A stretch of DNA of 64,000 nucleotides from Ensifer sp. IC4062. Its GTDB lineage: Bacteria; Pseudomonadota; Alphaproteobacteria; Rhizobiales; Rhizobiaceae. Shown one piece after another: positions 52,802 to 63,988 of this stretch. The stretch lies in contig NZ_JADYVD010000036.1 in the NCBI RefSeq assembly GCF_020193575.1, positions 21,922 through 85,921 on the forward strand, read 5' to 3'. Numbering within the stretch: the stretch's first letter is position 1; the number at the start of each line of letters is the position of its first letter. The position numbers and the translations under genes were made by a program. Below the pieces are notes generated by a model. That model was not told the origin of the DNA. It saw nothing but the letters and a program-made list of their open reading frames with translations, and searched no databases.

Positions 52802-54655
52802 ATGTTTGGCTGGTTTGAATCCCGCCTCAATCCCTATCCGACGGAAGAGCCGACGCTCCCGCCGAAGGGTCTTTTTGCCTTCTGCTGGCACTACACGAAG
52901 CCTGCGGTTCCATGGCTGCTGATCATGTCGGTCTGCACGATGCTGATCGCGATCGGCGAGGTGGCGCTGTTCCAGTTCCTCGGCAACATGGTCGATTGGC
53001 TCTCCAGCGCCGAGCGCGAAACCTTCCTGGCGGCTGAGGGCGGCAAGCTCTTCTGGATGGCGGCGCTCATCCTCATTGGCCTGCCGGGTCTGGTCGCTCT
53101 CGATTCCTTCGTGATGCATCAGGTGCTGCTCGGCAACTACCCGATGATCGCGCGCTGGCAGATGCACCGGTACCTCTTGCGTCAGAGCATGACCTTCTTT
53201 GCCAACGAGTTCGCGGGGCGCGTGGCGACGAAAGTCATGCAGACCTCGCTTGCCGTGCGTGAGACGGTGATGAAGATCCTCGACGTCTTTGTCTATGTCG
53301 TCAGCTATTTCGTGACGATGCTGATCGTCGTCGCAGCGGCCGACTGGCGGCTGGTAACGCCGCTCGCTATCTGGCTCATCGTCTATGTCTCCATCGTCAC
53401 CTACTTCGTGCCACGGCTGCAGAGGATTTCGAAGGAGCAGGCCGATGCGCGGTCGATGATGACGGGCCGTATTGTCGACAGCTATACCAACATAGGGACG
53501 GTCAAGCTGTTCTCGCATGCGGGCCGCGAGGAAACCTACGCCCGCGCGGCGATGGACGAGTTCCTCGACACCGTTCACCGGCAGATGCGGAAGGTCACGC
53601 TGTTTCATGTGTTCGTGTACACGAACAATAGCCTGGCGCTTTTCGCCATTAGTGCGCTTAGCATCCACCTGTGGCTGACAAGTGCGATTTCGGTGGGCGC
53701 GATTGCCATCGCGATCGGCCTTGCGATGCGCATCAATGGCATGTCGCAGTGGATCATGTGGGAGGTCTCGGCGCTGTTCGAGAATATCGGCACGGTCTAT
53801 GATGGCATGGGCATGATGACTAAGGCGCACGACATCGTCGACCAGCCGAATGCGGCGATGCTGAAAGCGGACAAGGGCGCGATCAGCTTCGACAACGTCC
53901 GCTTCCACTACGGCAAGGCGAAAGGTGTCATCGACCGGCTGTCGCTCGACATTCGCCCCGGCGAGAAGATCGGCCTCGTCGGGCGGTCGGGCGCCGGCAA
54001 GACGACGCTGATGAACTTGCTCCTGCGCTTTTACGATCTGGAGTCCGGTTCCATCCGGATCGACGGTAAGGACATCTCCACCGTCACCCAGGATAGCCTG
54101 CGCGCGCAGATCGGTGTCGTCACACAGGACACGTCGTTGCTGCACCGCTCTATCCGTGACAACATCGCCTATGGGCATCCGGAAGCAAGCGATGCGGACA
54201 TCATCGCGGCGGCGAAGAAGGCAAACGCCTGGGACTTCATCCAGACGCTGGAGGATAACCTCGGCAGGCGCGGCCTCGATGCACAGGTTGGCGAGCGGGG
54301 CGTCAAGCTTTCGGGCGGCCAGCGCCAACGCATCGCAATCGCGCGCGTCTTCCTCAAGGACGCGCCGATCCTGATCCTTGACGAGGCAACTTCGGCGCTC
54401 GATTCCGAAGTCGAGGCCGCGATCCAGGAAAACCTGTTCGCGCTGATGGCAGGCAAGACGGTCATCGCGATTGCGCATAGGCTCTCGACATTGACCGAGA
54501 TGGATCGCCTGGTGATCCTTGAGGCCGGCCGAATCGTCGAGACCGGCTCGCATGAAGAACTCGTCGCCAAGGGCGGGATCTATGCCGATCTCTGGTCTCG
54601 CCAATCCGGCGGCTTTATTGCCGACGACCTGGAGAAGGAAGAGGCGGCGGAGTAG
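52802..54655 (+). CDS. ABC exporter, half-transporter A
   Basis: A 617-residue fused permease-ATPase. The membrane domain (about 40-340) has six helices (AVPWLLIMSVCTMLIAIGEVALF, YVVSYFVTMLIVVAAADW). The ATPase has Walker A GLVGRSGAGKTT, Q-loop VVTQDTSLLHRS, signature LSGGQRQRIAIARVF, Walker B ILILDEATSALD and H-loop AHRLST, all intact. GAAGGAG lies eight bases before ATG 52802, inside a hairpin. A paralogue follows 149 bases downstream, so the pair probably forms a heterodimer; the substrate is unknown, with lipids or drugs being usual for this class. Confidence 0.92.
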   Translation: MFGWFESRLNPYPTEEPTLPPKGLFAFCWHYTKPAVPWLLIMSVCTMLIAIGEVALFQFLGNMVDWLSSAERETFLAAEGGKLFWMAALILIGLPGLVALDSFVMHQVLLGNYPMIARWQMHRYLLRQSMTFFANEFAGRVATKVMQTSLAVRETVMKILDVFVYVVSYFVTMLIVVAAADWRLVTPLAIWLIVYVSIVTYFVPRLQRISKEQADARSMMTGRIVDSYTNIGTVKLFSHAGREETYARAAMDEFLDTVHRQMRKVTLFHVFVYTNNSLALFAISALSIHLWLTSAISVGAIAIAIGLAMRINGMSQWIMWEVSALFENIGTVYDGMGMMTKAHDIVDQPNAAMLKADKGAISFDNVRFHYGKAKGVIDRLSLDIRPGEKIGLVGRSGAGKTTLMNLLLRFYDLESGSIRIDGKDISTVTQDSLRAQIGVVTQDTSLLHRSIRDNIAYGHPEASDADIIAAAKKANAWDFIQTLEDNLGRRGLDAQVGERGVKLSGGQRQRIAIARVFLKDAPILILDEATSALDSEVEAAIQENLFALMAGKTVIAIAHRLSTLTEMDRLVILEAGRIVETGSHEELVAKGGIYADLWSRQSGGFIADDLEKEEAAE

Positions 54656-54804
54656 CCGCCGTTTCTATTGTCATTTGATAGCAATCGGTTAAGCGTTTTT
54701 CTCGACTCGTCGGGGTGCGTGGCGAGCGGAAACTCACGCATTTGTAATGTATGCCCGCACTGGAAACCGTTTGCCGTCGTTTCGGAACCACCTATATCGG
54801 AAAA

Positions 54805-56670
54805 ATGTTGCGCGCGATCGTCACCATCTTCGAGAACTGGATCAAGCCGTTCGCGCCGCGTCAGAGGCTGCAGCCGCCAAAATCGCTGTGGGGATTCGCA
54901 TGGTTCTATGCGAGCCAGGCAAAAGGTCCGTTCCTCGCCATGGCCGCGCTCGGCGGCTTGGTGGCGATGCTGGAAGCCGGGCTTTTCTATTTCGTCGGCC
55001 GCTTGGTCGATGTCCTCGACACCGTGAAGCCGGAGGCCGGATGGAGCGGTCTGATTTCCGCCAATGGACCGGAACTGCTCTTTATGCTCTTGACGGTGCT
55101 GGTATTCCGCTTTCTTGCGGTTGCGCTCGCCGCGCTCGTCGAGGAACAGGCGATAATCACCGGTTTCCTCAACCTTGTGCGCTGGCAGTCCTACGTCCAC
55201 GTAGCGCGCCAATCGCTGACCTTCTTCCAGAACGACTTTTCGGGGCGCATCGTCACGAAAGTCTGGTCCGGCGCGCAGGCCACGAGCGACCTCATCGTCT
55301 CGCTCCTACAGGTCGTCTGGTTCATCGTCATCTACACGGCCTCGACCATGGCGCTTATAGCCCAGCTCGACTGGCGGCTCGCGGCAATGGTGGCGTTCTG
55401 GATTGTGGTCTTCCTTGCGCTTGCCCGCTATTTCGTCCCGCGGGTGCGCAAGCATGCCCGCGAGACGGCCGAGATGGCGTCGATGCTCAATGGCCGTATG
55501 GTCGATGCCTATTCGAATATCCAGACGCTGAAGCTCTTCGGAAACGACGAGGAGAACGACCGCTATATTCGTGCCGGCTTCGATCGCTTCCAGGGAGCGG
55601 TGATCCCCTTCACACGTTTGCTGACGGCCGTTCGGTCGTCGTTGGCGCTGCTTTCCGGTCTGATGATCACGGCCATCGCGGTCTATTCGATCCATCTGTG
55701 GCTCGCCGGCTCCGTCAGTTCCGGCGCGGTTGCGTTCACGCTGGCGCTGGTGCTGCGCCTCAACATGCTGCTCGGCCGCATGATGTCGCAGTTCAACGCT
55801 ATCATGCGCAACATCGGCACGATGCAGAATTCCGCTGAGCTCGTCTCCCAGCCGATCGGGCTTGTGGACCGTCCAGGTGCGCCCGATCTGAAGGTGCATC
55901 GACCAGAGATCCGCTTCGAGCACGTGAAATTCCACTACGGAAAAGGCGGCGGTGTCATCGACGATTTCTCGCTGACCATTCGGCCGGGCGAGAAGGTCGG
56001 CATCGTTGGTCGCTCCGGTGCCGGTAAGTCGACACTCGTCAATCTGCTGCTGCGCTTCTACGATCTCGAGGGAGGCCGCATTCTGATCGACGGCCAGGAC
56101 ATCGCTGCGGTCCGCCAGGAATCGTTGCGTGGCCATGTCGGCATGGTCAGCCAGGACACATCCCTTCTGCATCGCTCGATCCGCGACAACATCCTCTTCG
56201 GTCGGCCTGGCGCCAATGAACAGCAGTTGATCGAATCGGCCCGCAAGGCGGAGGCATACGACTTCATCGTCAACCTGCAGGATCAGCGTGGCCGCAAGGG
56301 TTTCGACGCGCATGTCGGCGAACGCGGCGTCAAGCTTTCCGGCGGCCAGCGGCAGCGAATAGCGATTGCCCGCGTCATGCTGAAGGATGCCCCGATTCTC
56401 GTTCTCGATGAGGCGACCTCCGCCCTCGATTCCGAGGTCGAGGCCGCCATCCAGTCGAACCTGGAGCGCCTGATGGAGGGCAAGACGGTACTCGCGATTG
56501 CGCATCGGCTCTCCACGATCGCCGCGCTCGACCGGCTTGTCGTGATGGACAGAGGGCACATCGTCGAGGATGGTAACCATGCGGAACTGATCGCCCGGGG
56601 CGGGCTCTATGCCGACCTCTGGTCGCGCCAGTCGGGCGGTTTTCTGGCGCGCGAAGAAGCGGCGGAATAG
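54805..56670 (+). CDS. ABC exporter, half-transporter B
   Basis: A 621-residue paralogue of the preceding gene with the same order of domains. Helices include FLAMAALGGLVAMLEAGLFYFVG and VVWFIVIYTASTMALIAQLDW. Walker A is GIVGRSGAGKST, signature LSGGQRQRIAIARVM, Walker B ILVLDEATSALD and H-loop AHRLST; both ATPases look catalytically intact, unlike heterodimers with one degenerate site. The ATG at 54805 is chosen because MLRAIVTIFENWIKPF aligns with the start of half A; an ATG at 54751 has no ribosome site. It lies upstream of the cytochrome bc1 genes, separated by 361 bases. Confidence 0.9.
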   Translation: MLRAIVTIFENWIKPFAPRQRLQPPKSLWGFAWFYASQAKGPFLAMAALGGLVAMLEAGLFYFVGRLVDVLDTVKPEAGWSGLISANGPELLFMLLTVLVFRFLAVALAALVEEQAIITGFLNLVRWQSYVHVARQSLTFFQNDFSGRIVTKVWSGAQATSDLIVSLLQVVWFIVIYTASTMALIAQLDWRLAAMVAFWIVVFLALARYFVPRVRKHARETAEMASMLNGRMVDAYSNIQTLKLFGNDEENDRYIRAGFDRFQGAVIPFTRLLTAVRSSLALLSGLMITAIAVYSIHLWLAGSVSSGAVAFTLALVLRLNMLLGRMMSQFNAIMRNIGTMQNSAELVSQPIGLVDRPGAPDLKVHRPEIRFEHVKFHYGKGGGVIDDFSLTIRPGEKVGIVGRSGAGKSTLVNLLLRFYDLEGGRILIDGQDIAAVRQESLRGHVGMVSQDTSLLHRSIRDNILFGRPGANEQQLIESARKAEAYDFIVNLQDQRGRKGFDAHVGERGVKLSGGQRQRIAIARVMLKDAPILVLDEATSALDSEVEAAIQSNLERLMEGKTVLAIAHRLSTIAALDRLVVMDRGHIVEDGNHAELIARGGLYADLWSRQSGGFLAREEAAE

Positions 56671-57031
56671 GGCGCTTGAACGTCGCTCGCTGGCCGTCCG
56701 CGACACCATCCGGAGAACGGCCCGCAACCCCGTCAAGTCCTTGTGCCAATTGGTCGCGCCTTTACCCGCGACAATCTGCCCACATCCCCTTGTCAAGGCT
56801 GGACATAATTTGCGATCAAGCATAGAACGCGCCCGATTGACGGGGAATCTGCGGGCAGTGCGTGCGCAGAATTTTCCGGATACTGGTGTCCGGTCCATGC
56901 TTGTCTCGGCAGGCCGGCTAGGCGCCAGCGAGTTGAGAAGGCGTGGTTCCTTGGCTTGGGTGATGGCCTGAACAGGAATCTCGCCGGGCGGATGCGGTTT
57001 CCGCAACATTGCGTGAGAGGATGGTTTAGCC
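56671..57031. other. Upstream region of the cytochrome bc1 operon
   Basis: 361 bases without a gene. It holds TACCCGCGACAATCTG (56764-56779), shared with the region before the ABC exporters, and a 7-bp stem CCGGATA-ctgg-TGTCCGG (56876-56893). The bc1 promoter should be here; no single -35/-10 pair is convincing. Confidence 0.45.
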
Positions 57032-57610
57032 GTGAGCGAACACGACACTTCAAGCGAGACCTTGGGCGAGCCCACTCGCCGCGATTTCCTTTACCTGGCC
57101 ACGGGCATGGCCGGCGTCGTCGGCGCCGGTGCTGCCGCCTGGCCGTTCATCGACCAGATGCGCCCCGACGCATCGACGCTCGCGCTCGCTTCGATCGAGG
57201 TCGATGTTTCCAGCCTGCAACCCGGCATGTCGCTGACGGCGAAGTGGCGCGGCAAGCCGGTCTTCATCCGCAACCGCACGGACAAAGAAGTGGAAGAAGC
57301 CAAGGCCGTTCCTCTGGAAGAACTCAAGGACCCGGTTGCGCGCAACGCCAATCTCGCTTCCGACGCCCAGGCCAACGATCTCGACCGCTCGGCCGGCGAG
57401 GGCAAGGAAAACTGGATCGTCATGATCGGTTCCTGCACCCATCTCGGCTGCGTACCGCTCGGTCAGGCCGGTGATTTCGGTGGCTGGTTCTGTCCCTGCC
57501 ACGGCTCGCACTACGACACAGCCGGCCGTATCCGCAAAGGCCCGGCACCGGAAAATCTCCCCGTGCCGACCTTCTCGTTCGTTTCCGACACAGTTATCAA
57601 GATCGGTTGA
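57032..57610 (+). CDS. petA: Ubiquinol-cytochrome c reductase Rieske iron-sulfur subunit
   Basis: A 192-residue subunit of complex III (fbcF in older rhizobial usage). A twin-arginine-type anchor, [23 protein letters not shown], exports the folded protein and holds it in the membrane. The [2Fe-2S] ligands are C135 and H137 in CTHLGC and C154 and H157 in CPCHGS, with C140 and C156 forming the stabilising disulfide. Residues ~75-125 form the base fold. The start at 57032 is GTG, with GAGAGGA upstream. It leads the operon; cytochrome b follows 14 bases later. Confidence 0.96.
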   Translation: MSEHDTSSETLGEPTRRDFLYLATGMAGVVGAGAAAWPFIDQMRPDASTLALASIEVDVSSLQPGMSLTAKWRGKPVFIRNRTDKEVEEAKAVPLEELKDPVARNANLASDAQANDLDRSAGEGKENWIVMIGSCTHLGCVPLGQAGDFGGWFCPCHGSHYDTAGRIRKGPAPENLPVPTFSFVSDTVIKIG

Positions 57611-57624
57611 GGGGACTACTGATA

Positions 57625-58905
57625 ATGAGTGCTGATCATTCAACCTACACGCCAACGACAGGCATTGAGAAGTGGGTTGATTCCCGTCTTCCGCTGCCCC
57701 GTCTGGTCCACGACTCGTTCGTCTCCTATCCGGTTCCGCGCAACCTGAACTACGCCTACACCTTCGGCGCCATGCTGTCGGTGATGCTGATCGTCCAGAT
57801 CCTGACCGGCATTGTGCTGGCCATGCATTATGCGGCCGAAACATCCGTCGCCTTCAATTCGGTCGAAAAGATCATGCGCGACGTCAACCACGGCTGGCTG
57901 TTGCGCTATCTCCATGCCAACGGCGCATCATTCTTCTTCATCGCGGTCTACCTCCACATCGCCCGCGGCCTCTACTATGGTTCCTACAAGGCACCGCGCG
58001 AGATCCTCTGGATCCTCGGGGTCGTCATCTATCTTCTGATGATGGCAACCGGCTTCATGGGCTACGTTCTGCCTTGGGGCCAGATGTCCTTCTGGGGCGC
58101 GACCGTTATCACCGGCTTCTTCTCGGCCTTCCCGCTGGTAGGTGAGTGGATCCAGCAGTTCCTGCTTGGCGGCTTCGCCGTCGACCAGCCGACGCTGAAC
58201 CGCTTCTTTTCGCTGCACTACCTGCTGCCCTTCATGATCGCCGGCGTTGTCGTCCTGCACATCTGGGCTCTGCATGTCGTCGGCCAGACCAACCCGACCG
58301 GCGTCGAAGTGAAGTCGAAGACCGACACCGTCGCCTTCACGCCCTACGCGACGCTGAAGGATGCACTCGGCGTTTCAGTGTTCCTGATCGTCTACGCCTG
58401 GTTCGTCTTCTACATGCCGAACTTCCTCGGCCATCCGGATAACTATATCCCGGCTGATGCGCTGAAGACCCCGGCACACATCGTCCCGGAATGGTACTAC
58501 CTGCCGTTCTACGCGATGCTGCGCGCCATCACCTTCAACATCGGTCCGATCGACTCCAAGCTTGGCGGCGTTCTGGTGATGTTCGGCTCGATCATCGTCC
58601 TGTTCTTCCTGCCCTGGCTCGATACGTCCAAGGTCCGCTCGGCGGTCTACCGCCCGTGGTACAAGCTGTTCTTCTGGATCTTCGTCGCTAACGCGATCAT
58701 GCTCGGCTGGTTGGGTTCGCGCCCTGCAGAAGGCCTCTATGTCGTCATGTCGCAGCTCGGCACGCTGTACTACTTCGCCTTCTTCCTCGTCATCATGCCG
58801 GTTCTCGGCCTGATCGAAACGCCAAAGCGCATTCCGAACTCCATCACCGAAGCGGTGCTGGAAAAGCAGAATGCGAAGGCGCAGCCGGCAACCGTACGCG
58901 CTTGA
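57625..58905 (+). CDS. petB: Cytochrome b of the bc1 complex
   Basis: A 426-residue membrane subunit with about eight helices and two b haems (fbcB). [29 protein letters not shown], the quinol-oxidation motif [12 protein letters not shown] near residue 288, and [23 protein letters not shown] are clear. The length fits a full mitochondrial-type cytochrome b rather than the split b6/subunit IV. It is not fused to cytochrome c1, unlike fbcH of Bradyrhizobium. The ATG at 57625 has GGGGAC eight bases upstream. Confidence 0.96.
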   Translation: MSADHSTYTPTTGIEKWVDSRLPLPRLVHDSFVSYPVPRNLNYAYTFGAMLSVMLIVQILTGIVLAMHYAAETSVAFNSVEKIMRDVNHGWLLRYLHANGASFFFIAVYLHIARGLYYGSYKAPREILWILGVVIYLLMMATGFMGYVLPWGQMSFWGATVITGFFSAFPLVGEWIQQFLLGGFAVDQPTLNRFFSLHYLLPFMIAGVVVLHIWALHVVGQTNPTGVEVKSKTDTVAFTPYATLKDALGVSVFLIVYAWFVFYMPNFLGHPDNYIPADALKTPAHIVPEWYYLPFYAMLRAITFNIGPIDSKLGGVLVMFGSIIVLFFLPWLDTSKVRSAVYRPWYKLFFWIFVANAIMLGWLGSRPAEGLYVVMSQLGTLYYFAFFLVIMPVLGLIETPKRIPNSITEAVLEKQNAKAQPATVRA

Positions 58906-58937
58906 TCAGAACAGTGATTGATAAGGAACCCACAACA

Positions 58938-59810
<873 letters not shown>

Positions 59811-59854
59811 TCGAAATCCCGTAAGGGCTGGCTCGATCATCAGCAGAGCTTCGC

Positions 59855-59886
59855 AGGCCCCGGTTTCATCCGGGGCCTTTCTTTTG
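59855..59886 (+). terminator. Terminator of the bc1 operon
   Basis: Perfect 9-bp stem AGGCCCCGG / CCGGGGCCT with loop TTTCAT, followed by TTCTTTTG. Confidence 0.9.
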
Positions 59887-59966
59887 GGATATTGTTCCGC
59901 TCGGACGGGCGGCATCCCAACAGCGATCGCCGAGCTCTCGGCGTGCGATGCCAGCCCGTAGTGGTT

Positions 59967-60389
59967 TCAATCGGCTACCGTCCATTGCGGGTTCCAGACG
60001 ATCTCCCAGAGATGGCCGTCCGGGTCGTGGAAATAGCCGGAATACCCGCCCCAGAAGCGTTCATGCGCCGGATCGGTAATGACTGCGCCGGCGTTCTCGG
60101 CCTGTTTCATGACGGCATCGACCTCTTCTTTCGAATTGACGATGTGCCCGATCGACACGGCACCGACCCGTACTGGTGTCGCGGTTATCTTCGCGTCCTT
60201 GGCAAGTGAAGTCGTCGGGAACAGCGCCAGGATCAGGTCCTCGCCCATGTGGAAGAATACCACCGCACCATCCTCGAACTGCTGCCCGACAACCCCCTCC
60301 GTCGGCAGCCCCATTCCGTCGCGATAAAAGGCGAGAGACTTTTCGAGATCGCTCACGCCAAGGGTAAGGACTTTGATCCGCGGCTTCAT
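59967..60389 (-). CDS. VOC-family (glyoxalase/bleomycin resistance-fold) protein
   Basis: A 140-residue metalloenzyme-fold protein. Two beta-alpha-beta-beta-beta modules are visible: VLTLGVSDLEKSLAFYRDGMGLPTEG and VGAVSIGHIVNSKEEVDAVM, with the end GYSGYFHDPDGHLWEIVWNP holding the usual metal ligand Glu. The reaction is unknown. The ATG at 60389 has GAGGAGG five bases upstream. It is convergent with petC and precedes a repeat-rich gap. Confidence 0.87.
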   Translation of the reverse strand: MKPRIKVLTLGVSDLEKSLAFYRDGMGLPTEGVVGQQFEDGAVVFFHMGEDLILALFPTTSLAKDAKITATPVRVGAVSIGHIVNSKEEVDAVMKQAENAGAVITDPAHERFWGGYSGYFHDPDGHLWEIVWNPQWTVAD

Positions 60390-61076
60390 TTCGGCCTCCT
60401 CGAGCGCCGTGCGCCTTGCCGGAGGCGCAGGCTCATTGCAGCGTTTGCATTGCTGCGTAGTTTTGTTCTCAAATCGGAGCCGATTTAAGGACCATGCGCC
60501 GTCTCGGCGTCGTCCGCCTCGTTGACGCTGCTTTGTCGTTCATTGCGCCGCGCGTCTTCTTCAGACGCCACTGTACAGCAGTAATGCGATTGGTCTGGCA
60601 GATGCTCCGTTTTCGCCCTCATCCCCGTACCAAACACTTGTAACGGGGATGCAGCAGCGTCGCGTCTGCGGCGCGGAAGAGCCTTTACGGCTCACCAACT
60701 TGGGATGCTGGGTTCCTGAGGATGAGACGAGAAGCCTTGCCGTATCGCAACCAACGAGGCCGAAGCTCGCTTCTGTCGTGTACTGTGGTCGGAGGCGCAA
60801 AGGGTGCTGTAGCACTTTGATTGCTGCATGTTTTCACCCCTAAATCGGTTACGATTTACTGGAACATTCAGTAAGTAGCGAACGACGCTGTCTCTCGCGC
60901 GGGCTGACTGCTCCCACAAGGCCGATTTACAAGAGCGCGATTGGCTGGGCACCATCCCAATCCGTCAGAGGTGAGGAGAACGATCGTCTGGGCGTGGACA
61001 ACCACGGCCGGCATGCTGAAACCGCGTCGCTCGCACCTGCGAGGACCTGTCCGGTCGCCTGCGATACGGCGGATAC
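60390..61076. repeat. Gene-free region with several rhizobial palindromic repeats
   Basis: No credible gene in about 690 bases. Repeat copy 3 (60425-60500) has AAATCGG-ag-CCGATTT. Copy 4 (60785-60880) has GCGCAAAGGGTGCTGTAGCAC, ATTGCTGCATG and TAAATCG-gtta-CGATTTA. Between them, CATCCCCGT (60620-60628) / ACGGGGATG (60643-60651) is a further inverted repeat, and GCGCGTC-ttctt-CAGACGC lies near 60550. These look like nested intergenic repeats. Confidence 0.65.
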
Positions 61077-61105
61077 GACGACGGCCCCATCTAGGGGCCG
61101 TCGTC
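61077..61105 (-). terminator. Hairpin beyond the giant coiled-coil gene
   Basis: Perfect 12-bp stem GACGACGGCCCC / GGGGCCGTCGTC with loop ATCTA, 20 bases beyond the stop of the minus-strand gene. No T run follows on either strand. Confidence 0.6.
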
Positions 61106-61124
61106 TGCAAGAGCTCTCTGCCGC

Positions 61125-63988
61125 TTAGTTGAAGCGACCGGCCGCGTGGGCGAGCATCGTGTAGACCTTGCCCGTATCGGACGTCAGATAGGTCTGCGTA
61201 ATGCGCTTGTCGGGATCGTTCCGCGCGACGTCGGCGAGCAGCTTTTCGAAATCGGCGATGTAGCGGTCTACCGCCGTCCGGAATTCCGGTTCGCGATCAT
61301 ATTTTCGCTTGATCTCGTCAAATGTCTGCTGGCCCTTGAGCGTATAGAGCCGGCGCGTGAACACATCCCGCTCGCCGCGCTGATAACGCCGCCAGAGATC
61401 CACCGACGCGTCGTGGTCGATCGCCCGGGCGATGTCGACCGAAAGCGAGTTCAACGACTCGACCACATGGCGCGGATTGCGGTTATCGCCGGGGCGCACC
61501 GAAGGCTGGCTCTCCGCGGGTCGCTGGCGCGTGGTGGCGGGCGCTTCCTCACGCGAGGCCGCGCGAAGAAGGTCGCGCATCCAGCCGCCGCCTTCTTCCG
61601 AACGGTCCTCGGTCACCTCCTGGCGGACAGGCGGCTGCGGCCGCGTGGCCTGCTCCAGTCCAAGGCTGCCGCGCAAGGCAGGAGCCGGCGCTGGGGTGGG
61701 GGCCGGCGCCGGAGCCGGGGCCGGTTGCTCACGCCGCTCCTGCGCGACCGGTTGTTGGACAGCCGGGCGAGGGGCGGCAGGGGCCGGAGCATTCGAAGCG
61801 GCCTGCTGGCGAACCGGCTGCGCGACTTCGAGCTGTGTGGAGGATTTGCCTATGATTTCGGAAAGCTCCTGCAGCGCCTTGATTTGCTCGGAGACGGCGC
61901 GCCGCATCATCGAGGCGTTCTCCTTTGCCTCTTCAGGCAGGTCGAAGGCGCCGCGTTTCAGTTCCTCGCGGGTCATGTCGAGTTCCTTGCGGATCTCGTT
62001 GGCGGAGCGGCGGATATCGTCGGTCGCACCGCTGAAGCGGTTGATCGCCTCATCGATGGCCTGACGAACGGCCTCGCGCAGTTGGGCGGCGACGCCGTCA
62101 GACTTCTTGCCGCTTTCCGCCAGCATGCGCTCGATGTCGGACACGGAGGCTCCGACACTGCCGCGCAGGCGAGACGCCACTTCCTTGGAACGTTCCTCGG
62201 CGCTTGCGAAGGCGCCCTCGATCGATTGACCGACATCCTCGCCAGCCTTGGCGATCGCTTGGCGAAGTGCCTCAGAGGCGCTCAGCGCCCGCCCCTCCAC
62301 CTGCGACAGGGTCTTGTTGACGTCGGCGAACGAGGTGTCGACGCCCGAGCGCAACGTATCGGCGATCTGGCGAGTCCGTTCCTCGGCGCGCGCGAACACG
62401 CCTTCGACCGACGCGCCTGCTTCCTTTCCAGCCTGCGCCAGAGCGTTGCGCATCGCTTCGGCGGCCTCGTTCGCACGCTGTTCGGTGCTCGACAGCAGGC
62501 GGCCGACGTCCGCGAAGGAAGACTGGATGCCATTGCGAAGATTGCCGGCGACCTGACCGGAGCGTTCTTCGGCACGCTGGAAGGCGCCATCAACAAAGCC
62601 TTCCAGTGCCCGCATCGTGCGTTCGATTTCCTCCGAGCGCTGCACCAGGCCGACGGAGAGAGTCCGCAACGCGCCCTGACGCTCTTCGAGCGTGCTGACC
62701 AGGTTCGACTGGGCGGCGGCCAGGAGGTCGGATGCCTGGCCGAGGACCTTCGAGTGATCCTCGAAGCGGCCGACGATCCCACCGATCTGAGAAAGCGTCG
62801 AGCCAGCGATGTCGGACAACTTGTCGACACGGCCTTCGATGAGGCGCGCGGAACTCGAGAGCATGTCGGACGCGTGCCGGGTCGTTTCCGAGAACTTCGA
62901 TGCCGTCGCCTCGAGGCGCTGATCCATGTCGCCAAGATTGTCGCTCGCCTGGTCGATAACCGTCGCGATCGCCGAATTATTGGCTGCGAGCTGGTCGATC
63001 AGCCCCATCGCCGTCGACTGGAGGCGGTTCTCGACCATCTTCATGGCCTTGGCCGTTTCTTCCGCGCGCAGCGTAATGGCGTTCAGCGTTTCGTCGGTCC
63101 GCTCGGTAATGGCGTTGATGAGCGCCGCGTTTTCAGCGCGCAGGCGATCCGCGCTTTCCTGGGTGAGGGCAGCGATCCGCTCGGCGGCTTCCTTGCCGGT
63201 AGCCGCATACTGCTCGATCACGGGGCGTGCCTGCTCGTCGAGAAGACGGGACAGCTCGAGCGAGCGACCGGCGAGCATCGAATTGAGTTCGCGGGTGCGT
63301 TCGTCGAGCGTGCTGCGGATGGCTTGGCCGCGGGCGTCAAGCGCCTTTTCCGCATCCGAGAGGCTCTGCTGGATGCCCTCAGCGTGGCTCGCAACCTGAT
63401 TATGCGTGGAGGCAAGCCGGGCGGTTGCCGTGTCCGCGGCGTCTGAGACCGAGCGGGCGAGATCGGCATGGCGGGCGGCCGTGGCCGATGCAGTCTGCTC
63501 GATCGAATTGGCGAATTCGGCATTGCGGGCGGCAAGCGCGTCGGCGAAATCCGCGCCGGCCTTCGACAAAAGGTCGGCCGAACGCGCAGCTTCCGCGTCG
63601 AGTTCCTGCGCCGCGCTGCTTACCGCACCGCGCAAGCTGTTAACGAGGGCGGCTGCCTTGCCTTCGATCGTCCGGTTGACGTTTTCGAGACCGATGTTCA
63701 GCGCACGGTCCATCGTACCGAGCCGCTCTTCGATACGGCCCGTACCGGCCTCTATCGCCGTGGAGATGCGGGCTGCCGCCGTCTCGCTGATCCGATCGAT
63801 CTCCCCGGCGCGCTCGCCAAGGCTATCGGCGATCCGCTGTCCGGCATTGTCGATGATGGCATTCACGCTGCCGACACTGTCGCGAATTCGCTCATCGAGC
63901 GAACCAAGGCTCGTTTCGATGCGCGAGCCAGCTTCGTCGACGATCATGTTGACGCTGCCGACGCTGCCGCGGATGCGCTCTTCAAGCG
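61125..63988 (-). CDS. 3' part of a giant coiled-coil protein, growth-pole-ring (GPR)-like
   Basis: At least 954 codons; the 5' end is beyond the window. Nearly all is amphipathic helix with recurring apolipoprotein-like units such as RIETSLGSLDERIRDSVGSVNAIIDNAGQRI and several ~49-residue repeats built around FARAEERTRQIADTLRSGVDTSF. A proline/alanine-rich linker (about 61670-61830) follows, then a conserved C-terminal domain with LNSLSVDIARAIDHDASVDLWRRYQRGERDVFTRRLYTL and YLTSDTGKVYTMLAHAAGRFN. This architecture recalls the ~2,100-residue growth pole ring protein of Agrobacterium tumefaciens, needed for unipolar growth. The in-frame stop seen at the edge arises from adapter sequence, so ATG 63947 is not the true start. 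Confidence 0.8.

Noticed and set aside
52703..54604. Long antisense frames opposite the two ABC exporters (also 55306-57075)
   Set aside because: The exporters show complete ATPase motifs; the antisense products are His/Arg/Asp-rich shadows.
60692..60955. Small open frames in the repeat-rich region
   Set aside because: They run through inverted repeats and lack ribosome sites; they are better explained as non-coding repeats.
61125..63947. A complete 940-residue protein starting at ATG 63947
   Set aside because: The only upstream stop comes from adapter bases, and the repeat pattern continues through the ATG without a break.
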